Below are positions 57,468-64,000 of a stretch of DNA of 64,000 nt, in pieces. The first letter of the stretch is position 1, and each line of letters begins with the position of its first letter. The DNA is from Caldicellulosiruptor naganoensis (GTDB taxonomy: Bacteria; Bacillota; Thermoanaerobacteria; Caldicellulosiruptorales; Caldicellulosiruptoraceae): assembly GCF_026914285.1 (NCBI RefSeq), contig NZ_CP113864.1, positions 1,953,001 to 2,017,000 of the forward strand. The letters run 5' to 3'. The position numbers were made by a program, and so were the translations under genes. The notes beneath the pieces are model-generated. The model saw only the letters and a list, made by a program, of their open reading frames with translations, did not search any database and was not told where the DNA came from.

Positions 57468-59126
57468 TTATTCAAGTATAGCACCAGTTGACGCTGACCT
57501 TACAAGTTTTGAGTATCTGTAAAGATACCCTTTTTCCACTTTTGGTTCAAATGGTGGAAGGCTTTCAAGTCTTCTTTTTATTTCTTCTTCAGGCACCTCT
57601 AAGGTAAGAGTTTTATTTTCTATGTCAATCGAGATGATATCTCCATCTTGCACAGCTGCAATCGGACCTCGCTCTGCTGCCTCTGGTGATACATGGCCAA
57701 AACAAGCGCCTCGTGTTGCACCAGAAAACCTTCCATCGGTGATGAGTGCAACATCTTCAATTAACCCAACACCTGCCAAAGCTGATGTCGGTGAGAGCAT
57801 CTCTCTCATGCCAGGTCCGCCTTTTGGGCCTTCATACCTTATAACAATAACATCTCCTTTTTGGATTTTCCCTTTCAAGATTGCCTCAAACACTTCTTCA
57901 CCGCTTTCAAACACGCGCGCCGGGCCTCTGTGCTTCATTAGCTTTGGCGGCACTGCACTCTTTTTGACAACAGCACCATCTGGCGCAAGGTTGCCTCTTA
58001 CAATCACAAGCCCACCTGTTTCAGAATATGGATTGTCGATTGGTCTTATTACATTGTAATCTTTAACTTTTGCATCTTTGATATTCTCTCCCACAGTTTT
58101 CCCTGTAACTGTCAAAAGATTTAAATGAATCAAACCTTTTTTAGAAAGCTCATTCATAACAGCTTGAACGCCGCCCGCAAAGTAAAGGTCTTCAATGTGG
58201 TAATGCCCTGCTGGTGAAAGCTTGCAAAGGTTGGGTGTTCTGTCACTGATGTCGTTTATAATATCAAGGTTAAGTTTTATCCCTAATTCATTCGCAATAG
58301 CAGGAAGATGCAGAATAGTGTTTGTTGACCCACCAAGCGCCATATCCACTGTCAAGGCATTTTCAAATGCCTCAATTGTTAAAATATCAGATGGTTTTAT
58401 GTCTCTTTCTACAAGCTCAACTATCTTCATTCCAGCAATTTTAGCAAGGCGGATTCGTGCTGCCATCACAGCTGGAATTGTGCCATTGCCCGGAAGAGCA
58501 AGCCCCAAAGCCTCACTCAGACAGTTCATTGTGTTTGCTGTGAACATGCCAGAACAAGAACCACAACCAGGGCATGCATTCTCTTCCAGAGCAAAAAGCT
58601 CCTCATCGGTAATCTTGCCAGCAGAGTACGCACCTACTGCTTCAAATACAGAGTTCAAATCACACACTTTATTATCTATCCTGCCAGCAAGCATTGGACC
58701 GCCACTTATAAGTATGCTTGGGATATTCACTCTTGCTGCAGCCATCAGCATTCCTGGTACAATCTTGTCGCAGTTTGGAATCAAGACCATGCCATCAAAC
58801 TGATGTGCCATTACCATTGCTTCAATTGAGTCTGCAATCAGTTCTCTTGTGATGAGAGAGTACTTCATTCCAATGTGACCCATTGCAATCCCATCACAAA
58901 CACCAATTACGTTAAACTCTATAGGTGTTGCACCTGCAAGTCTGATACCTGCTTTTACTGCCTCTGCAATCTTATCAAGGTGAATATGCCCAGGAACCAC
59001 TTCGTTCCATGAATTTACAACAGCAATCAAAGGTCTTTTAAGCTCCTCATCTGTATATCCCATTGCCTTGAAAAGCGAGCGCTGAGGCGCTTTTTCAAAA
59101 CCTTTTTTTACAATGTCACTCCTCAT
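57468..59126 (-). CDS. ilvD: Dihydroxy-acid dehydratase
   Basis: This 552-residue Fe-S enzyme converts dihydroxy-isovalerate and dihydroxy-methylvalerate to the 2-keto acids in branched-chain amino acid synthesis. Cluster cysteines are visible in [18 protein letters not shown] and [19 protein letters not shown], with the C-terminal [20 protein letters not shown]. Its length matches the family. It lies 27 nt upstream of ilvB and 30 nt downstream of ilvE. Confidence 0.96.
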   Translation of the reverse strand: MRSDIVKKGFEKAPQRSLFKAMGYTDEELKRPLIAVVNSWNEVVPGHIHLDKIAEAVKAGIRLAGATPIEFNVIGVCDGIAMGHIGMKYSLITRELIADSIEAMVMAHQFDGMVLIPNCDKIVPGMLMAAARVNIPSILISGGPMLAGRIDNKVCDLNSVFEAVGAYSAGKITDEELFALEENACPGCGSCSGMFTANTMNCLSEALGLALPGNGTIPAVMAARIRLAKIAGMKIVELVERDIKPSDILTIEAFENALTVDMALGGSTNTILHLPAIANELGIKLNLDIINDISDRTPNLCKLSPAGHYHIEDLYFAGGVQAVMNELSKKGLIHLNLLTVTGKTVGENIKDAKVKDYNVIRPIDNPYSETGGLVIVRGNLAPDGAVVKKSAVPPKLMKHRGPARVFESGEEVFEAILKGKIQKGDVIVIRYEGPKGGPGMREMLSPTSALAGVGLIEDVALITDGRFSGATRGACFGHVSPEAAERGPIAAVQDGDIISIDIENKTLTLEVPEEEIKRRLESLPPFEPKVEKGYLYRYSKLVRSASTGAILE

Positions 59127-59156
59127 TATTTTTCACAGCTCCTTTAAAAGAATACT

Positions 59157-60038
59157 TTAGTCATATATATCAACACCATCAACAAGTGTAAGTTTTTTGA
59201 ATTCTTCCATTAGTTTTTTTGTAATCGGTCCGACCTCACCATTGCCTATTTTTCTTCCATCAACCTCTGTGACTGCTATAACCTCTGCTGCCGTGCCTGT
59301 AAAGAAACACTCATCTGCATTGTAAAGGTTAAATAGTGTGAACACTTTTTCATACACAGGAATACCAAGATCTTTTGCAAGTTTCATCACAGTTCTTCTT
59401 GTAATACCATCCAAAGCTCCAAGATAAACAGGTGGTGTGATAAGCTCGCCATCCTTTACAATGAAGATATTATCACCCGTGCACTCTGTAACATAACCAT
59501 CTTGTGTGAGCATTATAGCCTCTGGTACACCTGCCATGTTTGCCTCAATCTTTGCTAAGATGTTATTTAGATAGTTCAATGACTTTATCTGAGGGTCTAA
59601 ACACTGAGGACTATTTCTTCTTGTTGAAGCAGTAATAACCTTCATTCCCTTTTCATACATTTCCTGTGGATATAAAACAATTGAGTCAGCAATGATAACA
59701 ATAGTTGGTTTTGGACATTTAGTGGGTGAAAGGCCTAAATCACCAACACCGCGTGACACAACAAGCCTTATATACCCATCTTTTATGTTATTGACTCTGC
59801 ATGTCTTTTTTAAAGCCTCAATCATCTCTTCCTTTGATATTGGAATTTCCATGTAAATAGCCTTTGCTGCTTGATATAGCCTGTCCACATGTTCTTTGCA
59901 TTTAAAAATCTTTCCATTGTAAACTCTTATCCCCTCAAACACCCCATCGCCATACAAAAACCCATGGTCAAACACTGACACTTTTGCCTCTGATTTTTTA
60001 TAAAACTCCCCATCAATGTATACAAGTTTCTCTTCCAT
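59157..60038 (-). CDS. ilvE: Branched-chain amino acid aminotransferase
   Basis: This 293-residue class IV PLP enzyme has the PLP lysine in DPQIKSLNYLNNILAK and the signatures EAIMLTQDGYVTECTGDNIF and FTGTAAEVIAVTEVDGRKIG. It transfers amino groups between glutamate and the keto acids of Leu, Ile and Val. It is the first gene of the operon and has a promoter at 60105-60133. I looked for a T-box leader and saw none in the 255-nt upstream region. Confidence 0.94.
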   Translation of the reverse strand: MEEKLVYIDGEFYKKSEAKVSVFDHGFLYGDGVFEGIRVYNGKIFKCKEHVDRLYQAAKAIYMEIPISKEEMIEALKKTCRVNNIKDGYIRLVVSRGVGDLGLSPTKCPKPTIVIIADSIVLYPQEMYEKGMKVITASTRRNSPQCLDPQIKSLNYLNNILAKIEANMAGVPEAIMLTQDGYVTECTGDNIFIVKDGELITPPVYLGALDGITRRTVMKLAKDLGIPVYEKVFTLFNLYNADECFFTGTAAEVIAVTEVDGRKIGNGEVGPITKKLMEEFKKLTLVDGVDIYD

Positions 60039-60104
60039 CGAAACATTTCCCCCTATGTGTATTATTAATCTTTTCAGGAAAAACTAAAAGATGATTAATT
60101 ACTT

Positions 60105-60133
60105 ATTGTATAATATCTGAAAACTTATGTCGA
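60105..60133 (-). promoter_or_regulatory. Promoter of ilvE-ilvD-ilvB
   Basis: On the minus strand TCGACA (60133-60128), 17 nt, TACAAT (60110-60105). The -35 box lies in the palindrome ATGTCGACAT (60127-60136), a possible operator. Confidence 0.5.
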
Positions 60134-60252
60134 CATGTTTTTTGTACTATTTTGTATTTTTTTAATGATTTTTTCTTCTGAGAAGAGACAACATGAAAAC
60201 CTGAAGTTATTTTTATACATTATACCTAAGAGAAATTAGAAATACAATAACA

Positions 60253-60283
60253 AAAAAGAAAAAGGCCTCATCACTTGAGGCCT
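60253..60283 (-). terminator. Terminator of the M20-like peptidase gene
   Basis: AGGCCTCA and TGAGGCCT form the stem with a 5-nt loop, followed by TTTTTC on the minus strand. Confidence 0.85.
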
Positions 60284-60294
60284 CAAAAAAGCCT

Positions 60295-61023
60295 TTACTG
60301 CACATATTCTAATATTCTGCACATCCACTCGTACGTTTTGACAACCTCATCCAGCACTGCATATTCAGATGTGGTGTGAGGATTGTAATAACCAACAGAA
60401 AGACAAAAGCTGCTTATCCCAAACCTGTCAGCGATGTATCTTATATCGGCAATGTGAGGACTTTTTTCTTTCTTTGCTGGAATTCCTAAACTTTTGCCTA
60501 TTTCAATCACCTTGTCATGCAAGTCTTTTTTAAAACATATATCTTTGCCACCATAGCTGCAGACAACATCGCCAAAACCCCGTCTGTCAAGTCCAATCAC
60601 AAGATTTACACCTCTGAAAAACTCTGGATGATTTTCAATGAAAAATATTACTCCCCTATGTTCGTCTTCGCAGGAAGTTGTGAAGAGAAATTTGAACTGG
60701 TAGTGGGTAAATCTTAAAAGAGCCAAAATGATTGCAATTCCGCATCTGTCATCAGCACCTATTGGGCGTGTACCATTTCCTTTTATTCTGCCGGTTTTCT
60801 CATCGTAAACCACTTCCATCATCCAATTCTTGCCCATCTCTTCGCTACCAACAGAGTCAAGATGGGCATTTAAAAGTACTTTTGGATTTTTTCCTCTTTC
60901 AACAAATAGATTGTTTTGCTTGTCATCATCATAGAAAACCAGCATCTCACTCAGTTCATTTTCTACAAACTCTTTCAGCTCTTCCTCTTTGCCAGGGTAG
61001 GACTCTATCGCGCACATCTTCAA
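60295..61023 (-). CDS. M20/M28-type metallopeptidase
   Basis: This is a 242-residue zinc-peptidase-fold protein. Metal ligands are visible in order: LNAHLDSVG (His, Asp), PIGADDRCGIAI (Asp), TTSCEDEHRGV (Glu-Asp), VIGLDRRGFGD (Asp) and the final His in GYYNPHTTSEY. It is short for the family because it lacks the lid domain. The start is uncertain: TTG 61023 or ATG 61017; the frame continues upstream (VRDYIRSLLLKMCAIESYPG looks native) but has no standard start there. The substrate is unknown. Confidence 0.8.
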   Translation of the reverse strand: MKMCAIESYPGKEEELKEFVENELSEMLVFYDDDKQNNLFVERGKNPKVLLNAHLDSVGSEEMGKNWMMEVVYDEKTGRIKGNGTRPIGADDRCGIAIILALLRFTHYQFKFLFTTSCEDEHRGVIFFIENHPEFFRGVNLVIGLDRRGFGDVVCSYGGKDICFKKDLHDKVIEIGKSLGIPAKKEKSPHIADIRYIADRFGISSFCLSVGYYNPHTTSEYAVLDEVVKTYEWMCRILEYVQ

Positions 61024-61140
61024 AAGAAGTGACCTTATATAATCTCTTACCCCTCGGACATGGCATGGTACCTTCTTAAATGTTTCTTTACTTTTATTAT
61101 ATCACTTTTTTGGTGAGAATATATAAAAATTTTTCATTGA

Positions 61141-61171
61141 AAATCAAAAAACCATGGGATTTTGCCCATGG
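61141..61171 (-). terminator. Terminator of the dehydratase-activase cluster
   Basis: CCATGGG and CCCATGG pair around a 6-nt loop, followed by TTTTTTGATTTTC on the minus strand, 15 nt after the activase stop. Confidence 0.85.
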
Positions 61172-61185
61172 CTGTGAAAGTATTC

Positions 61186-62145
61186 TTACAAAGAATTTGT
61201 CCACTTGCCACACCTGTCTCCCCACATTGCAATAACTTTTCCTTCCATTGAGACTTTTACAACCTCACACCTGTTAGAACATCCTTTGCATTCGAAAGAC
61301 GAAGTTGTAAATTCAATGTCTGCCGCATCAAACCCTCTGAATTTTGTCTTTGCTTTGGTTTTCTCAATATAATCTTTTGCCAATATTGCACTACCTATTG
61401 CTCCCATAACGTTAAAGTGTTCAGGCACAATAATCTCACTTTTTAGCTCTCTTTCAAACGCAGCTTTTATGCCTTTGTTTGCTGCAACTCCGCCCTGGAA
61501 AACAAACGGTGGTTCTAAGTTTTTGCCCCTTCCAACATTGTTCAAGTAATTTCTCACAAGCGCATCGCAAAGCCCTCTTATAATCTCAGCCTTTGAAAAT
61601 CCAAACTGCTGCTTTGCAATCATATCTGACTCTGCAAACACAGTACATCTTCCTGCAATCCTGACAGAATTTTTTGCTGACAGTGCCAAGTCACCAAACT
61701 GCTCAATTGGAATTTTGAGCCTTTCTGCCTGATGGTCCAAAAAAGAACCCGTGCCAGCTGCACATACAGTGTTCATTGCAAAGTCCACAACCATCTGGTC
61801 TTTGATAATTATTATTTTTGAGTCCTGTCCTCCTATCTCAAAGATTGTCCTAACATTTGGAACAAAATGGATTGTGGCTGTCGCATGCGCTGTTATTTCG
61901 TTTTTTATAACATCCGCACCCAAGATTGCTCCTGCAAGCTGTCTGCCTGAACCAGTTGTGCCAACCCCTAAGACCTCAACATTTCCAAGACTCTCTTTTA
62001 ATTGTTTTATACCTTCTTTAACAGAGTCAATTGGTTGTCCATTCGTCCTGATGTACGTCTTAAAAAGTACATTCACATCTTTGTCAATCGCAACAACATT
62101 TGTGGACACAGAACCAACATCAACCCCTATGTAAATACTCTTCAT
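61186..62145 (-). CDS. 2-hydroxyacyl-CoA dehydratase activase (BadF/HgdC family ATPase)
   Basis: This 319-residue ASKHA-fold ATPase has the phosphate-1 motif GVDVGSVSTNVVAID, GVGTTGSGRQLAGAILGADV, the adenosine region FVFQGGVAANKGIKAAFERE, and the cysteines that bind the bridging 4Fe-4S cluster (NTVCAAGTGSFLDHQAERL and RIAGRCTVFAESDM). Activases of this type deliver a low-potential electron to a partner protein at the cost of ATP. A C-terminal CKGCSNRCEV motif adds a possible second Fe-S site. It overlaps the next upstream gene by 4 nt. No genuine dehydratase with known substrate is seen here, so the partner is probably the upstream protein. Confidence 0.9.
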   Translation of the reverse strand: MKSIYIGVDVGSVSTNVVAIDKDVNVLFKTYIRTNGQPIDSVKEGIKQLKESLGNVEVLGVGTTGSGRQLAGAILGADVIKNEITAHATATIHFVPNVRTIFEIGGQDSKIIIIKDQMVVDFAMNTVCAAGTGSFLDHQAERLKIPIEQFGDLALSAKNSVRIAGRCTVFAESDMIAKQQFGFSKAEIIRGLCDALVRNYLNNVGRGKNLEPPFVFQGGVAANKGIKAAFERELKSEIIVPEHFNVMGAIGSAILAKDYIEKTKAKTKFRGFDAADIEFTTSSFECKGCSNRCEVVKVSMEGKVIAMWGDRCGKWTNSL

Positions 62146-63299
62146 ACCACTACAACCCTTTCTTCATCAGCATGTTGTTGAAACTCATTTACAAAAACCT
62201 CTTTTGTCCTTCCTTTCTTTCTATTTCTCAAAAGGTCAACAAAGGCTTCTATTCTTGTTAGCATATTTGCTTTTCCTGTTTGCTCATCAATTGGCAAAGA
62301 TAAAATTGGAATATCAACTTCTTTTGAAATCTTAGGAATTAAACTTTGTGTCACAAGCTCTGGCAAACATGCAAAGGGCATAAGGTGTATTATTCCATCA
62401 AACCCTCTTTCCTTAAAGTCTATAATGTGTCCAACTGTTTCAACTGCATGCCCACCTATTAGAATCTTTATATATCTTTGTCCTTTTTTAATTATCTCTT
62501 TAAATCTCTTCGGTCGAAGTGCCCATGGGACCAAATTGTCGTTTATCCACTCAAAAAGATATAAGCTTCTTTCAACCTCAACACCAAGATTGCCTAAAAT
62601 CTCTTCTATGCCAAAATTAATTGAACTTTCCATAACAACGTAAATCTCACCAACAATTCCAACTCTAATTTTGTCTTTCTCATCAACCTCTTTTGTTGGA
62701 ATGCTAAGAAGCATTTTTTTACACTCTTCATATACCTTATAAAGCTCTTTTCGTGTCTTTATCTTGTCAAACTTTTCTTGGATCTCATTCCACACTTGAG
62801 TTGTCTGACCTTTATTGATTTCATAAGGTCTTATCTTTTGAACCATTTTTTCAAGCTCATCTAACTTCTGGACAAACCTGTATAATGTATACATTCTGTT
62901 TATTACTTTAGGCCATGGAACACCATTTCGGATTTTTTGGACATTTCTCCAAAATGCTTTCCAGTTATCCTGTGGTGCGTCGAATATTATAAGCTCAACA
63001 TCGTCATAACCAAGCGACTTTAAAATGTTCCTGTGAGTATCGCCATAAAAACCTGCCCTGCAAGGCCCGTGCCCACCAGAGGTCACAAGCACCTTTGCAC
63101 CCTTTTCAATAGCTTCCAAATATGTGCCCATGACCATCTTCAAAGGAATGCAAGCAAACTCGGGTGAGTATTTTACACCTAAGTCCATCGTCCTCTGAGT
63201 TGGTTTTGGGGGCATTATAACCTCATGCTCTAAAAACTCAAAAAGTTTTTTATATACAATCGTCGAACCCATATACGGAAACGAAACCTTCATCTTCAA
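62142..63299 (-). CDS. 2-hydroxyglutaryl-CoA dehydratase D-component-like protein (DUF2229)
   Basis: This is a 385-residue protein. It has Cys residues in YSPEFACIPLKMVMGTYLEA, TSGGHGPCRAGFYG and IIHLMPFACLPELVTQSLIP, the spacing known for the 4Fe-4S-bearing D-component-like (DUF2229) proteins. The C-terminal pattern ILSLPIDEQTGKANMLTRIE is repeated in the gene upstream. In many Firmicutes these parts are joined into one long protein with the activase; here they are separate, 11 nt apart. It may form a one-electron-driven reductase of unknown substrate. Confidence 0.82.
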   Translation of the reverse strand: MKMKVSFPYMGSTIVYKKLFEFLEHEVIMPPKPTQRTMDLGVKYSPEFACIPLKMVMGTYLEAIEKGAKVLVTSGGHGPCRAGFYGDTHRNILKSLGYDDVELIIFDAPQDNWKAFWRNVQKIRNGVPWPKVINRMYTLYRFVQKLDELEKMVQKIRPYEINKGQTTQVWNEIQEKFDKIKTRKELYKVYEECKKMLLSIPTKEVDEKDKIRVGIVGEIYVVMESSINFGIEEILGNLGVEVERSLYLFEWINDNLVPWALRPKRFKEIIKKGQRYIKILIGGHAVETVGHIIDFKERGFDGIIHLMPFACLPELVTQSLIPKISKEVDIPILSLPIDEQTGKANMLTRIEAFVDLLRNRKKGRTKEVFVNEFQQHADEERVVVV

Positions 63300-63310
63300 T
63301 TACCTCCGCA

Positions 63311-64000
63311 CTAAATTCCATGCGAAACCCTTGCCCATTTCTTTCTCTTTAGCATATCCACAAATGCTTCTAATCTTGTTATCATATGCCCTTCGCCTGT
63401 GTGCTCATCCACCCTCAAAGTGGTAAAAGGCTTTCCCGCTATATCGCTTTCATACTGTAAAAATCTTCCAACAATAGCATCAGGACCACATCCGAACGCT
63501 GTTACATGAATCAGGCCATCAACTTCTGGGTCTTTGAGATAGAAAAGACCTGCGCCAAGTACCCTGTTTGAAAATGTCCAGAATAGCCTTTTTCTGTAGT
63601 GTCTGAGGTTTTCATATGCAATATCTGTCGGCACCATTTCAAAGGTTTTTATATTCACATTCATTGCTTCCAGTTTTTTTATTACATCCATGCTGATAAA
63701 TGAGTCATAGACATCATACACATATCCTAAAACAGCTATAGTCACTTCTCCATCCTTTTTGACCCTTTTCAAATCCTCTTCCCATCTTTGAGTTCTGTAG
63801 CTTTCAAGGGCCTTGTCACAAGTAAGTCCACTGTGGAGCAAACTTTTAAACCTTAGAAATACTTCTTCAGCTTTCTTCAAAGCAAGCCTCAGTTCTCTGT
63901 GTGAAAATCCAAAGATTTCTGTCAGTATACCATATATTTTAGGTGAACTAATATCCTCGTTGTTTTTTTCATGTATTATAGGGGAAATTATCCTGCCACT
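63311..64000 (-). CDS. Second D-component-like protein (DUF2229), partial
   Basis: The frame stays open from 63311 to the right edge (230 codons seen), so the gene runs out of the window; an internal ATG at 63880 is not a convincing start because coding-like sequence continues (EIFGFSHRELRLALKKAEEV). It has the same C-terminal design as its neighbour: DGLIHVTAFGCGPDAIVGRF with a conserved Cys, then RVDEHTGEGHMITRLEAFVD. It ends 12 nt before the next gene. It is the upstream part of the activase cluster. Confidence 0.85.
   Translation of the reverse strand, partial: SGRIISPIIHEKNNEDISSPKIYGILTEIFGFSHRELRLALKKAEEVFLRFKSLLHSGLTCDKALESYRTQRWEEDLKRVKKDGEVTIAVLGYVYDVYDSFISMDVIKKLEAMNVNIKTFEMVPTDIAYENLRHYRKRLFWTFSNRVLGAGLFYLKDPEVDGLIHVTAFGCGPDAIVGRFLQYESDIAGKPFTTLRVDEHTGEGHMITRLEAFVDMLKRKKWARVSHGI

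Noticed and set aside
60039..60290. T-box leader upstream of the ilv operon
   Set aside because: I find no specifier loop, no TGGN antiterminator bulge and no terminator; only a simple promoter.

Overview
The window is about 65-70% A+T with low-GC Firmicute gene order: mltG-yrrM-U32, dgt-dnaG-rpoD, tig-clpP-clpX and recJ-nfeD-SPFH. It also carries an S-box metK, a GH130 phosphorylase and many insertion sequences. This fits a thermophilic, plant-sugar-fermenting clostridial bacterium, most likely Caldicellulosiruptor; that assignment is inferred from gene content, not from a search.

Layout. 1-5.0 kb: U32 peptidase, O-methyltransferase and MltG, then BipA/TypA. 5.1-13.0 kb: an L,D-transpeptidase gene split by a 1,982-bp IS1634-type element, followed by a decayed IS256-type element that holds a second, inverted copy of the same IS. 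The two copies are flanked by direct repeats of 171 bp and 125 bp, far longer than normal target duplications. 13.6-18.7 kb: a lipoprotein and two zinc-ribbon membrane proteins with three Spo0A-box-like sites on a 10-bp period upstream, plus a secreted NPCBM-like protein. 18.7-26.3 kb: rpoD, dnaG, dgt, clpX, clpP, tig. 26.5-29.8 kb: a fucose/arabinose-isomerase-family gene with a palindromic operator over its promoter, and an amino-acid permease. 29.8-41.1 kb: UPF0182, YlbF, SPFH, NfeD, RecJ, a frameshifted PAP2-like gene, MetK with a SAM-I riboswitch, YjbQ and a GH130 phosphorylase.

41.2-55.5 kb is an accessory region with IS remnants, decayed genes, a secreted protein with a dedicated ABC exporter (one ATPase, three permeases), a secreted amidase, and membrane proteins. 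Four copies of one regulatory module recur here, all in the same orientation: phased A-tracts, a 14-16 nt A-run, TTGACA-17/18-TAAAAT, and a leader ending in a hairpin before the start codon. Three stand in front of exported or membrane protein genes and one is orphaned beside an IS. This looks like a local regulon and is the best candidate for an undescribed system. A 62-bp hairpin repeat is also dispersed here.

55.8-64 kb: ilvE-ilvD-ilvB (no ilvN or ilvC here), an M20-like metallopeptidase, and a 2-hydroxyacyl-CoA dehydratase activase-type cluster running off the right edge. No rRNA, tRNA or CRISPR array was recognised.
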